Assembly (NCBI RefSeq): GCF_041102575.1
Contig: NZ_JBGCUE010000001.1
Span: 62,001 to 126,000, forward strand
DNA: 64,000 bases
Direction of reading: 5' to 3'
DNA from: Tenuifilum sp. 4138str
GTDB taxonomy: Bacteria; Bacteroidota; Bacteroidia; Bacteroidales; Tenuifilaceae
Every line of letters starts with the position of its first letter. Position 1 is the stretch's first letter. The translations under genes were made by a program, and so were the position numbers. This document shows, piece after piece, positions 8,640 to 16,611 of this stretch. A model generated the notes under the pieces. The model worked only from the letters and a program-made list of their open reading frames with translations, had not been told where the DNA came from and did no database searches.

Positions 8640-10019
8640 ATGAAAGACTTTACCACTGGTAATGAGGCCAAACACATTTTTCGATTTGCACTGCCAATGT
8701 TAATTGGCAATATATTTCAGCAGCTATACAATGTTGTAGATAGTATCATTGTGGGACGCTACCTTGGCGATAAGGCATTGGCCGCAGTTGGGGCTTCGTT
8801 CCCAATTATTTTCATGGTTATCGCGCTTATTATTGGTATTGGCATTGGCTCTTCGGTTGTAATTTCACAGTACTTTGGGGCTAAGGATTTTGATAAGGTT
8901 AAACGGGCAGCCGATACCACCTATATTTTCCTCTTTTTTGCAGGTATTATTATTACCATTGTAGGTTTGCTCAGTGGTGAGTATATCTTTAGGTTAATGC
9001 GCTTACCCGAGGAGATTTTGCCAATGGCAAAAACCTATCTCGATATCTACATGTATGGGTTGGTGCTAATGTTTGGGTTTAATTCAGTATCGAGCATACT
9101 ACGAGGCGTTGGCGATTCCAAAACACCACTATACTTCCTTATTGTTTCAACCTTTCTAAATATTTTTCTCGATATCCTTTTTGTTCTTGGGTTTAAGTGG
9201 GGTATTGCTGGTGCCGCATGGGCTACTGTAATTGCACAAACCTTTTCATTCGTTATCGCAGTAATATACCTGGAAAGGCTAAGGCACATGCTTCGCATCA
9301 CCTTTAAGCGATTGGTTTTCGACTGGGAAATCTTTTGGCAAAGTGTTCGAATGGGTTTGCCCACCGGCATTCAACAAACCTTAGTTGCATTGGGAGGAAT
9401 GGCATTAATGGGCATAGTAAACACATTTGGGACTGAGGTTATTGCCGGTTTCTCAGCAGCCAGCCGAATCGACTCGCTGGCGGTAATCCCTATAATGAAT
9501 TTTTCTGCATCGCTTTCCGGGTTTGTGGGGCAGAACATTGGTGCTGGTAAGGTTGATAGGGTAAAGCGTGGCCTATGGGCTACCATCAAAATGTCAGTGC
9601 TATTCAGCGTAATTATCACTGCAATCATAATTATTTGGGGCGATAAGATGATGGTAGTATTCACAACAAACCCAAGGGTTATTGATATTGGTTATCACTA
9701 CCTTATGGTGGTAAGCTTTTTTTATGTGGCATTTGCTGTGATGTTCTGCATAAATGGATTGCTACGCGGGGCTGGGGCAGCGGTTGTGCCCATGTATATA
9801 ACACTACTATCGCTTTGGATTGTTCGCATACCTCTGGCATATCTGCTAAGCAAAACTTTTGGAATGAACGAGGCTGGGGTTTGGTGGTCAATTCCAATTG
9901 GCTGGTTAATGGGTGCAGTAGCTTCAACTATTTATTACAGGTATGGAAGTTGGAAAAATAAATCGGTTGTTAAGCCCGTAACCACTGAAGATGATGGGGT
10001 GGCTACCGATTTGGTGTAG
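8640..10019 (+). CDS. MATE family multidrug/sodium antiporter
   Basis: Inner-membrane efflux protein of 459 residues, the usual MATE length, with about twelve hydrophobic helices in two homologous halves. The N-terminal signature (FALPMLIGNIFQQLYNVVDSIIVGRYLG) and the repeated motif in the second half (GLPTGIQQTLVALGGMALMGIVNTFG) are typical of the NorM/DinF-like branch in Bacteroidota. It exports cationic or metabolic compounds in exchange for Na+ or H+; the substrate cannot be read. A TACCTTTG element at 8585-8592 could serve as -7 box. Separated from tnaA by a terminator, so independently expressed. Confidence 0.93.
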   Translation: MKDFTTGNEAKHIFRFALPMLIGNIFQQLYNVVDSIIVGRYLGDKALAAVGASFPIIFMVIALIIGIGIGSSVVISQYFGAKDFDKVKRAADTTYIFLFFAGIIITIVGLLSGEYIFRLMRLPEEILPMAKTYLDIYMYGLVLMFGFNSVSSILRGVGDSKTPLYFLIVSTFLNIFLDILFVLGFKWGIAGAAWATVIAQTFSFVIAVIYLERLRHMLRITFKRLVFDWEIFWQSVRMGLPTGIQQTLVALGGMALMGIVNTFGTEVIAGFSAASRIDSLAVIPIMNFSASLSGFVGQNIGAGKVDRVKRGLWATIKMSVLFSVIITAIIIIWGDKMMVVFTTNPRVIDIGYHYLMVVSFFYVAFAVMFCINGLLRGAGAAVVPMYITLLSLWIVRIPLAYLLSKTFGMNEAGVWWSIPIGWLMGAVASTIYYRYGSWKNKSVVKPVTTEDDGVATDLV

Positions 10020-10031
10020 CAGATTTCACTG

Positions 10032-10061
10032 TTGGTGATAACACAAAAAGTATTACCTTTG
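10032..10061 (+). promoter_or_regulatory. Bacteroidota-type promoter for the 94-residue protein gene
   Basis: TTG (10032-10034) and TACCTTTG (10054-10061) are separated by exactly 19 bp, matching the -33/-7 consensus known for the primary sigma factor of Bacteroidota. Predicted start of transcription is around 10067, about 20 bp before the ATG at 10088. Confidence 0.7.
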
Positions 10062-10087
10062 CAAACTGATAAATAAAACTACTGATT

Positions 10088-10372
10088 ATGGCAAGCAAGA
10101 GAGATCTTAAAAAGGATATCGATTACCTGGTTGGTGAGGTTATTAGCGATTGCTACACCTACATGCTAATAAATGGTGAAAAGAAACGCGATGATGCAAT
10201 TGCTATCATCGAGTCGATTCTTGAAAAACGCAACGATCTTATTCATCGTATTAAACATCCCGCCAAAAAGGATGACAGAAAAGCCGTTAAAGCGTATTAC
10301 CGCGAAATTCAGAAAGATGCCCTAAAGGCTATTGATGAAAGTTTTAGCAAGCTTAGCGAGCTTACAAAATAG
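10088..10372 (+). CDS. Small conserved helical protein of unknown function
   Basis: 94 residues, no signal peptide, strongly helical and charged, with the pattern DLKKDIDYLVGEVISDCY near the start and a lysine-rich middle (KHPAKKDDRKAVKAYY). Expression is well supported: a near-ideal promoter upstream and a strong terminator 20 bp downstream make it a single-gene transcript. It resembles small hypothetical proteins annotated across Bacteroidota. I do not recognise a function. Confidence 0.75.
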   Translation: MASKRDLKKDIDYLVGEVISDCYTYMLINGEKKRDDAIAIIESILEKRNDLIHRIKHPAKKDDRKAVKAYYREIQKDALKAIDESFSKLSELTK

Positions 10373-10392
10373 TATTCCAAATCACCCATATT

Positions 10393-10417
10393 TCCCGGCC
10401 CTTTGCCGGGATTTTTT
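10393..10417 (+). terminator. Rho-independent terminator
   Basis: TCCCGGC (10393-10399), loop CCTTT, GCCGGGA (10405-10411), then TTTTTT. It ends the transcript of the 94-residue protein gene. Confidence 0.9.
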
Positions 10418-10491
10418 GTTTTATGCTTTCACAGCTCAGTGGCATAAAAGAATTCTTAATTTTGCAGTTCAACCATTTAATTTCTTAAGCC

Positions 10492-12456
10492 ATGATTCAG
10501 GTGTTCAGGCAATACTTTTCCGATATTACCCTAAAAGGTAACATATACCTAATGCTTTTTCGGCGATTTGCTCTTTTGATGCTGATATTCACCCTTTGCC
10601 GGGTACTTTTTTACCTGTTCAATATCGATTTTTTTGCCAGCGTTACTGCTGCAGGCCTTTTGCGAATGCTTGCCGGTGGGCTTTGGTTCGATACCAGCGC
10701 TCTTATTTACACAAACATTTTATACATCGTTTTATTCCTTTTGCCATTCACTTTTAGGTATAATGAATGGTACCAAAGGGTACTTAAATATCTGTTTGTG
10801 GTTACAAACAGTGTGGCTATTGGCGCAAATTGTGCCGACTTTATCTACTTTCGTTTTACCATGCGTCGTACTACCGCTACTGTTTTTAGTGAGTTTAAGC
10901 ACGAAACCAATTTTGGTTCCCTTATCCCAAAGTTTATTGCCGATTACTGGTATGTTTTCCTGATATGGATTGCCCTAACTGCTATACTGGTATTACTGTA
11001 TGGTAGGGTTCGTCCTATCAATAAGGGAAAAGGTTTTAGGTTTCATTTGGTTTATGGCTTTAATGGCCTTGTGCTTTTACTGGTTTTTGCTACACTCATG
11101 GTTGGCGGTATGCGTGGAGGGTTTCGCCATAGTACTCGTCCAATAACCCTTAGTAATGCTGGCCAGTATATTAATGAGCCTCTTGAGGCCGCCATTGTCC
11201 TGAATACTCCCTTTGCCATTTATCGTACCCTAGGGAAAAAGTCGCTTGTTAAGGTTGATTACTATAAAAACCCCAAGGAACTCGATGAGGTTTACACACC
11301 CTTACACAAACCACAGGTAACCGATTCGCTGAAGCGGATGAACGTTGTCATTTTTATACTTGAGAGTTTTGGTAGGGAATACATTGGGGCTTACAATAAA
11401 CACTTAAAGGAAAAGGATGGCTATACCGGATTTACTCCTTTCCTCGATTCGCTCATTGGGCACTCGTTATGGTTTACGCACTCTTATGGCAATGGCCGAA
11501 AATCGATTGATGGGATGCCCTCGGTTTTGGCCAGTATACCTATGTTTGTTGAGCCCTACTTTTTAACCAGCTACTCTACCAACAAAATCAATAGCATTGC
11601 ATCGGCCTTAAGGGCCGAGGGTTACCATACAGCTTTCTTTCATGGTGCACCCAATGGCTCAATGGGTTTTCAGGCATTTGCCAATGTTGCTGGATTTGAG
11701 GAATACTACGGAATGAGTGAGTATCCTGACCCCTCGCATTTCGATGGGATGTGGGGGGTATGGGATGAGGAGTTTTTCCAGTTCTTTGCGCAAACCCTTA
11801 ATAAGTTTCCACAGCCTTTCTGCGCAGCATTATTCTCGGTTTCGTCGCATCATCCCTTTAAGGTGCCTGAGCGTTACGAGGGTGTGTTTCCCAAGGGAAC
11901 TCTGCCCATTCACCAGTGCATAGCCTACACCGATTACTCGCTCAAACGTTTCTTTGAAACCGTTTCACGCATGGATTGGTACCCAAATACGCTTTTTGTC
12001 ATAACAGCCGATCACCCTAACCAAACCCAGTTCCCGGAATATCAAACAAGCGTAGGAGCATTTGCTGTTCCCCTTATATTCTACAGACCCGATAATAGTC
12101 TTGCTGGTCAAAAGGATGAGTTTGCCCAGCAAATCGATATCATGCCGTCAGTTCTTGGATATTTACACTATAGCAAGCCCTTTATAGCCTTTGGACGTGA
12201 TGTTTTCGATTCCACTTCCAAACCATTCGTGGTTAACTATATAAACAACTGTTACCAGTATTACTCCGATGATTACGTGCTGATTTTTGACGGAAAAAAA
12301 ACTTTAGGCCTTTATAACATCAAGGATGATATTATGCTTACAAACAATCTACAGGGTCAACTTCCTGATAGGGTGAACGAAATGGAAAGTAAGCTTAAAG
12401 CTATAGTTCAGCAGTACAACTCAAGGATGATTGATGATAATTTGGTGGTAAAGTAG
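10492..12456 (+). CDS. LtaS-like membrane phosphotransferase/sulfatase
   Basis: 654 residues. Five transmembrane helices (about 1-210) precede a periplasmic alkaline-phosphatase-superfamily domain. The domain starts RMNVVIFILESFGREY (acidic metal ligand E), carries the likely Ser nucleophile in GRKSIDGMPS (about 337), and ends with the metal-binding ADH motif in FVITADHPN (about 505). Members of this family transfer phosphoglycerol or phosphoethanolamine groups to glycans, lipids or lipoteichoic acid. Bacteroidota lack LTA, so the likely acceptor is an outer-membrane or periplasmic glycan; this is inference. A second enzyme of the same family is at 21315-23147. A TAATTTTG box at 10457-10464 may be its -7 element. 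Confidence 0.88.
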   Translation: MIQVFRQYFSDITLKGNIYLMLFRRFALLMLIFTLCRVLFYLFNIDFFASVTAAGLLRMLAGGLWFDTSALIYTNILYIVLFLLPFTFRYNEWYQRVLKYLFVVTNSVAIGANCADFIYFRFTMRRTTATVFSEFKHETNFGSLIPKFIADYWYVFLIWIALTAILVLLYGRVRPINKGKGFRFHLVYGFNGLVLLLVFATLMVGGMRGGFRHSTRPITLSNAGQYINEPLEAAIVLNTPFAIYRTLGKKSLVKVDYYKNPKELDEVYTPLHKPQVTDSLKRMNVVIFILESFGREYIGAYNKHLKEKDGYTGFTPFLDSLIGHSLWFTHSYGNGRKSIDGMPSVLASIPMFVEPYFLTSYSTNKINSIASALRAEGYHTAFFHGAPNGSMGFQAFANVAGFEEYYGMSEYPDPSHFDGMWGVWDEEFFQFFAQTLNKFPQPFCAALFSVSSHHPFKVPERYEGVFPKGTLPIHQCIAYTDYSLKRFFETVSRMDWYPNTLFVITADHPNQTQFPEYQTSVGAFAVPLIFYRPDNSLAGQKDEFAQQIDIMPSVLGYLHYSKPFIAFGRDVFDSTSKPFVVNYINNCYQYYSDDYVLIFDGKKTLGLYNIKDDIMLTNNLQGQLPDRVNEMESKLKAIVQQYNSRMIDDNLVVK

Positions 12457-12459
12457 GTG

Positions 12460-12891
12460 TTAGTTGTAAATCCTAACGTAATCGCCACTTTTTAAAACCT
12501 GGTATCTTTTTAATGGGTACCCTTCCTTAGGATAACCATAGTTTACAAGGTAGTAAATGGTTCCGCAGTGCGGACAGGTTGCAGTACCTGACCCATTTGA
12601 ATCGGGATTCACCGATGCGTTGATATCGATATGTTTTGGGCAAGTTGCATCAAAAGCTAAAATTTCGTTCTCGCTAAGCCTGAAAACAATTACGCCGTTG
12701 TTCCTGTAACCGTATCCATCTATTTTAACAGCACCCATTACACTAGTCAGATTAAAATATTGTGGCTCATTTAGGTTGAACTCTATATTTACAGGAACAT
12801 CAGGAATAATATCATCAATATTGTCGTCGCAGGTAGTATTAGCAAAAACCAAAATTGAAAAAAGCAAAATATGGATTATCTTTGTTTGCAT
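12460..12891 (-). CDS. Rieske-like lipoprotein with altered ligand order
   Basis: 143 residues. Signal peptide with a lipobox-like ANTTC (Cys about 21), then a Rieske-type fold ending in the typical basic/hydrophobic strands (YPLKRYQVLKSGDYVRIYN). A Rieske [2Fe-2S] centre needs CxH...CxxH. Here the two ligand loops read CPKH and CPHCG, so the first histidine sits one residue later and the second loop has His before Cys, the reverse of canonical CPCHG. Four candidate ligands remain, but the geometry would differ. It may bind a non-Rieske metal or an unusual cluster. Convergent with the LtaS-like gene (3 bp apart) and divergent from the next lipoprotein gene. Confidence 0.7.
   Translation of the reverse strand: MQTKIIHILLFSILVFANTTCDDNIDDIIPDVPVNIEFNLNEPQYFNLTSVMGAVKIDGYGYRNNGVIVFRLSENEILAFDATCPKHIDINASVNPDSNGSGTATCPHCGTIYYLVNYGYPKEGYPLKRYQVLKSGDYVRIYN
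12855..12884 (+). promoter_or_regulatory. Promoter inside the start of the Rieske-like gene
   Basis: TTG (12855-12857), 19 bp, TATCTTTG (12877-12884): an exact -33/-7 match on the plus strand, lying within the first codons of the minus-strand Rieske-like gene. Predicted transcription start is about 12890, 20 bp before the TTG start at 12912. Confidence 0.65.
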
Positions 12892-12911
12892 TGGTAAATT
12901 AAATTTGTATC

Positions 12912-13292
12912 TTGGACAAAGGTATAAAAAAGATACTTTTTGCGCTTATTGCACTTTTTGTTCTGGTTGGTTGTGGTAAACAGCTAGCACCCTCGCCTGT
13001 TCCTGCCACCCCTGGAAGGAGTAAGTGGCAGGTTAAGCGGGAGGAATACCGACGCGCATGGGTTGCATATTGGCACGATAGGAAAACCGAAAGGTTAACT
13101 CGTAGGGCTAAAGCAAAATCGGTTAAAAGGGAGAGGGAGGCTGAAAAGGCGGAGAAAAAGTTGGCGGAGAGGCACCTCAAAAAACAACCACCTGAGGTGC
13201 AGGAAAGGATGAAGGCTTCGTTGAAAGAGGCTGAGAAAAACAGGCCCAAGCGGACTTTAAGGCAGAGGTTAGGCTTTTGGAAGTATAAATAG
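12912..13292 (+). CDS. Small basic lipoprotein
   Basis: 126 residues from a TTG start at 12912; no ATG fits the signal peptide. Lipobox LVGC (Cys about 21), then a Pro-rich spacer and a highly charged, Lys/Arg/Glu-rich helical tail (about 40-126) with the pattern KREREAEKAEKKLAERHLKK, probably a coiled coil. Followed 13 bp later by the acidic membrane-anchored protein at 13306, so the pair may form a charge-complementary envelope complex. That last point is inference. Homologues of this kind are annotated only as hypothetical. Confidence 0.7.
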   Translation: MDKGIKKILFALIALFVLVGCGKQLAPSPVPATPGRSKWQVKREEYRRAWVAYWHDRKTERLTRRAKAKSVKREREAEKAEKKLAERHLKKQPPEVQERMKASLKEAEKNRPKRTLRQRLGFWKYK

Positions 13293-13305
13293 TAAAATAA
13301 ATGAT

Positions 13306-13902
13306 ATGGATGCAGGCGATTTTATATACATTCTCATAGCAATAGCATTAGCAATACTCAATGCTTTTGCGAATAGCAAGAAGAAAAAGGCTGCCGAGCA
13401 AAAACGGCAGGCACAGACTTCTGCACCTGCCGATGATGACTTGATTGCCAAAAAATTGCAGGAGTTGCTGGGTCAGGAGGTTATTGTTGAAAATGAAGAG
13501 CAACCCCTGGAATCAACTGTTGTTAATGAGGAGGAAAAGTATATATATGAATACAGCAGCAAACCTGAGGATGAAACATTGGATAGGAGCGTTGAGTTCG
13601 AAAAGGAGCCTATTGATAAGCCACTAACCGAGGAGGAACTCTACCCTGTACAGCCCCCGAAGCCAATCGATACTTCAACCCCTATTGATATTGCCGAATC
13701 AAAGGTAGAGGGCCCTATTGGCGATTTCTCCTACCAGGATTCCTTTAATGAAAGTATGCACGAGGTTGAAATTGATGCTCCCGATGCAGAAGAACTTGAG
13801 AATGTTAAGAAGGTGGAAGAAGAAAAGGAACCCCTTTTAGCCGATTTTGATCCGCTAAAGGCTGTTGTTTACGCCGAGATTATTCGGCCAAAATATTTTT
13901 AG
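13306..13902 (+). CDS. Acidic single-pass membrane protein, unknown function
   Basis: 198 residues. One N-terminal helix (about 5-20, FIYILIAIALAILNAFA) followed by a Lys-rich stop-transfer segment (NSKKKKAAEQK), which places the long acidic, low-complexity remainder in the cytoplasm. The acidic part is rich in Glu/Asp/Pro and probably disordered, with a short conserved-looking end (DFDPLKAVVYAEIIRPKYF). It lies between a basic lipoprotein and greA. Function unknown. Confidence 0.75.
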   Translation: MDAGDFIYILIAIALAILNAFANSKKKKAAEQKRQAQTSAPADDDLIAKKLQELLGQEVIVENEEQPLESTVVNEEEKYIYEYSSKPEDETLDRSVEFEKEPIDKPLTEEELYPVQPPKPIDTSTPIDIAESKVEGPIGDFSYQDSFNESMHEVEIDAPDAEELENVKKVEEEKEPLLADFDPLKAVVYAEIIRPKYF

Positions 13903-13941
13903 TTACAGCATAATGGTTGGAATTTTGAATTAATTTTTTTA

Positions 13942-13949
13942 TATCTTTG
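13942..13949 (+). promoter_or_regulatory. Putative -7 element of the greA promoter
   Basis: TATCTTTG matches TAnnTTTG. The nearest upstream TTG (13917-13919) gives a 22-bp spacer, longer than ideal. The predicted transcript start, about 13955, is immediately in front of the terminator-like hairpin. Confidence 0.5.
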
Positions 13950-13957
13950 CAATCAAA

Positions 13958-13989
13958 GAGTTCCGATTTCCCTGTCGGGATTCTTTTTT
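13958..13989 (+). terminator. Terminator-like hairpin in the greA leader
   Basis: GAGTTCCGA (13958-13966) and TCGGGATTC (13975-13983) form 9 bp with two G-U pairs, an 8-nt loop, then six T residues. It lies between the putative greA promoter and the greA start codon. It may terminate upstream transcription or act as an attenuator on greA. Confidence 0.6.
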
Positions 13990-14000
13990 ATTTCATATTT

Positions 14001-14006
14001 AGGAGG
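14001..14006 (+). promoter_or_regulatory. Strong Shine-Dalgarno sequence of greA
   Basis: AGGAGG four bases before the ATG at 14011. This fixes the start and is unusual here: most other genes in the window have no recognisable SD, as is normal for Bacteroidota. Confidence 0.8.
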
Positions 14007-14010
14007 TAAA

Positions 14011-14484
14011 ATGAGTAAAATAACCTATTTAACCGAGGAAGGGCTCCAGAAGTTGCGCAAGGAACTAGAGCAGCTTAAAACTGTGGAACGGCCTGCAATT
14101 TCAAGAATGATTGCCGAGGCTCGTGATAAGGGCGATTTATCGGAAAACGCCGAGTACGATGCTGCTAAGGAAGCACAAGGTATGCTTGAGTTGAAAATTT
14201 CAAAGCTTGAAGATTTGATTGCCAATGCACGCATTATTGATGAGTCAAAGATTGATACAACCCAGGTTCAGATACTGAATAAGGTAAAGCTCAAAAACCT
14301 TAAAACCAACGCCGTAGTGGAGTATACCCTTGTGGCTGAGTCGGAAGCTAACCTTAAGGAGAATAAGCTCTCAATCTCTACCCCCATTGGCAAAGCCCTA
14401 ATTGGCAAAAAGGTTGGCGATGTGGTTGATGTTCAGGTGCCTTCAGGTTTGATGAAGTTTGAGATTCTTGGAATATCACTCTAA
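14011..14484 (+). CDS. greA: Transcription elongation factor GreA
   Basis: 157 residues, full family length. It rescues backtracked RNA polymerase by stimulating transcript cleavage through its secondary channel. The N-terminal coiled coil (about 1-75) carries the acidic tip in RDKGDLSENAEYDAAKE (D42, E45), and the C-terminal FKBP-like domain ends PIGKALIGKKVGDVVDVQVPSG. The leader contains a terminator-like hairpin and a strong Shine-Dalgarno sequence. The HIT-family gene follows 11 bp downstream and is probably co-transcribed. Confidence 0.97.
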   Translation: MSKITYLTEEGLQKLRKELEQLKTVERPAISRMIAEARDKGDLSENAEYDAAKEAQGMLELKISKLEDLIANARIIDESKIDTTQVQILNKVKLKNLKTNAVVEYTLVAESEANLKENKLSISTPIGKALIGKKVGDVVDVQVPSGLMKFEILGISL

Positions 14485-14495
14485 ATCATATTGTT

Positions 14496-14891
14496 ATGGC
14501 TACAATATTCAGCCGGATAGTTAGTGGTGAAATACCCTCGTACAAGGTTGCCGAGGATGAAAGGTTTTACGCCTTCCTCGATATTAACCCCTTGGCCAAG
14601 GGCCATACCTTGGTAATACCCAAGGTTGAGGTTGATTACCTCTTCGATCTTGATCCTGAAACCCTGGCTGGACTTACACTTTTTGCCCAGCGGGTGGCCA
14701 AAGCTATTGAAAGGGTTGTGCCCTGCAAGCGAATTGGGGTTGCAGTGCTCGGCCTTGAGGTACCCCATGCGCATATACATTTAGTCCCGCTGAATAAGGA
14801 ATCGGATATCGATTTCCATAAAACCAAGCTTAAGCTCACCCCTGAGGAATTTACAGATATTGCACAGCGGATTGCCTCAGAATTCAAATGA
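14496..14891 (+). CDS. HIT family (HinT-like) nucleotide hydrolase
   Basis: 131 residues, the size of HinT proteins. The histidine triad H91-A-H93-I-H95 in VPHAHIHLVPL is the catalytic site for hydrolysing AMP-linked compounds (nucleoside phosphoramidates, aminoacyl-AMP). The N-terminal TIFSRIVSGEIPSYKVAEDE and ILDINPLAKGHTLVIPK-type segments are also standard. Downstream of greA with an 11-bp gap. A bidirectional terminator follows. Confidence 0.95.
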   Translation: MATIFSRIVSGEIPSYKVAEDERFYAFLDINPLAKGHTLVIPKVEVDYLFDLDPETLAGLTLFAQRVAKAIERVVPCKRIGVAVLGLEVPHAHIHLVPLNKESDIDFHKTKLKLTPEEFTDIAQRIASEFK

Positions 14892-14914
14892 AATTGAACC
14901 CATAAAATAAATTC

Positions 14915-14948
14915 AAAAAAAGCTGGACACAATGTTCCAGCTTTTTTA
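14915..14948. terminator. Bidirectional terminator between hinT-like gene and mnh operon
   Basis: AGCTGGA (14921-14927) pairs with TCCAGCT (14936-14942), flanked by an A-run on the left and a T-run on the right. It can serve the HIT gene (plus) and the convergent Mnh operon (minus). Confidence 0.85.
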
Positions 14949-15806
14949 TTTTCCCATACTTCTTTCCACAAAGAACCGTTTAAAGCTTGATGCTTGTAGA
15001 AGGTATTCCGATGGTGCGGCATGGCTTTGTTCTATTATTCTATTGCAGCACTCAATGGCAAACTTATTGCTGACTTCAAAATCAAAGGCAATATGTATTG
15101 CTTTAAGGGGGAATTCTAGGTTTTCAGGATGCTGCTTCATAGCATCCTCAATTACATTTAATGCTCTGTTGGGCAACTTGTTTTCCACATAAAAATTAAC
15201 TAAAGCAAATGAGGCTTTGGGGCTGAACATGCATGCTTCACAAGCCTGTTTAAGGTATTTTTCAGCCTTTTCAAACTTTCCCATTTTACTATAAATATTG
15301 CCCGTTATTCTATACCCGGTTGCAAAATCAACTTTTGTTATTTCGCGGGCAATGTCCAGTGCTTTGCTGAAACTCCCACCATGTGATGCAGGTAACTGAA
15401 TAATAGCGCAAACAAGTTCCTCGGCAATTTCAGTGTTGTTTTTATTGTTGAGCCATGCTAATTCTAGTTCATTTGCTTTCAGGTAAAGGGCTTGGAGTTC
15501 GTCAATTATTGTACTATCGCTATACTTTATTTTTTGTTTGTAGGCTGCTCGGGCTATTGCATGAGCCCCAATGGGGTTGGTAAGCAGTAAAAAAGTAATA
15601 ATAATAAAACTCTTTGCAAACACTCCTATTTGATCAAAATGTATAGAAATGCCCAGTAGCACTAACCCTAGACCTAGAGTTGACGCTTTTGTAATGGCTG
15701 ACATACGTGTGTAAAAATCAGGAAGTTTTAAAATGCCAATTGATGCAATTAGCATAAACAGTGAGCCCGTAGCAATGAGTATGGCGGAAATAAATTCAAT
15801 AATCAT
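14946..15806 (-). CDS. mnhG: MnhG/MrpG antiporter subunit with C-terminal TPR-like extension
   Basis: 286 residues. Residues 1-115 are a standard three-helix MnhG subunit (ILIATGSLFMLIASIGILKLPDFYTRMSAITKASTLG, then a helix ending LLTNPIGAHAIARAAY). MnhG normally ends near there. Here about 170 more residues follow, soluble and helical, with TPR-like repeats (GNIYSKMGKFEKAEKYLKQACE and similar, about 165-270). The extension would face the cytoplasm if the usual topology holds. It is the last gene of the antiporter operon, 2 bp after mnhF. No frameshift or internal start suggests two genes. The role of the TPR tail is unknown; recruitment of a regulator is one possibility. Confidence 0.88.
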   Translation of the reverse strand: MIIEFISAILIATGSLFMLIASIGILKLPDFYTRMSAITKASTLGLGLVLLGISIHFDQIGVFAKSFIIITFLLLTNPIGAHAIARAAYKQKIKYSDSTIIDELQALYLKANELELAWLNNKNNTEIAEELVCAIIQLPASHGGSFSKALDIAREITKVDFATGYRITGNIYSKMGKFEKAEKYLKQACEACMFSPKASFALVNFYVENKLPNRALNVIEDAMKQHPENLEFPLKAIHIAFDFEVSNKFAIECCNRIIEQSHAAPSEYLLQASSFKRFFVERSMGK

Positions 15807-15808
15807 GG

Positions 15809-16072
15809 CTAATCCTTTCTTTTTAAAATGTAGTAAGCAAAAGAAAGCGCTCCTAAAAAAGCAATTAACGATAGAATGACTGCTACATCAAGGAAATTAA
15901 CATTTTCCCAGATTAGGGAAAAAATGGCAATAGATGCAATTACCATTGTGGTGAATAAATCAAAAGCTGTAACTCTATCGGGCAACGATGGACCTTTTAG
16001 GAAACGTATTACCACCAGCAGCATGGAAATGCCCATCAAAATAATCGATACCTTGAGTACTAATTCTACCAT
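15809..16072 (-). CDS. mnhF: Mrp/Mnh antiporter subunit F
   Basis: 87 residues, three hydrophobic helices, the size and pattern of MrpF/MnhF (LVVIRFLKGPSLPDRVTAFDLF...VALILSLIAFLGALSFA-type). A small membrane subunit needed for assembly or activity of the multisubunit cation/proton antiporter. Sits 9 bp after mnhE and 2 bp before mnhG in a tight operon. Confidence 0.93.
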   Translation of the reverse strand: MVELVLKVSIILMGISMLLVVIRFLKGPSLPDRVTAFDLFTTMVIASIAIFSLIWENVNFLDVAVILSLIAFLGALSFAYYILKRKD

Positions 16073-16081
16073 ATTGGATAA

Positions 16082-16573
16082 TTAATTAAAAATTCGTTGA
16101 ACACGTCTTTCAAAGCCATTCTTAATTTGCGATTTAATTCTATCAGCATCACCATCAGGAATATTTATTAGGTGAATAAAAAGGAACGATTTGTCCTCGG
16201 AAACCTCGAGACTCAGAGTTCCTGGTGTAAGCGAAATTAGCGAGGCTAGAATGGTTATCTCGATATCGCTTTTAACGTCAAGAGGCATGGCGATGATGCC
16301 TGCCTTTATTCTTGATTTTACTGATAACACCTCTTTGATTACTAGGTATGTGGCAACGAACATTTCTTTTATGAAGTAAACTAAAAGTTCAACCATGTAA
16401 ATTGTTTGGTAGAATGCGTTCTTGTTGAAGAAATATGTAAATAGCCAAAAGGTTAGGTTTAATGAAAGGAATATCAGAATGACCCAGTGAGCCTCGATTT
16501 TAAAATCGACATAAAAAAGAAAAATTAAAGTTAGGACAGCGGCTATAGCAATTAACCTGAGTATTGTTTTCAT
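16082..16573 (-). CDS. mnhE: Mrp/Mnh antiporter subunit E
   Basis: 163 residues. Hydrophobic N-terminal helices, then a cytoplasmic domain with the MnhE signature SLISLTPGTLSLEVSEDKSFLFIHLIN and a conserved region around AGIIAMPLDVKSDIEITILAS. Accessory subunit of the Mrp antiporter. The order A-B-C-D-E-F-G is the canonical mnh/mrp order, and spacing to mnhF is 9 bp. Confidence 0.94.
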   Translation of the reverse strand: MKTILRLIAIAAVLTLIFLFYVDFKIEAHWVILIFLSLNLTFWLFTYFFNKNAFYQTIYMVELLVYFIKEMFVATYLVIKEVLSVKSRIKAGIIAMPLDVKSDIEITILASLISLTPGTLSLEVSEDKSFLFIHLINIPDGDADRIKSQIKNGFERRVQRIFN

Positions 16574-16611
16574 TTTTCTTTGTTTTAACCCTATTTGAGC
16601 ATTGCAACAAA

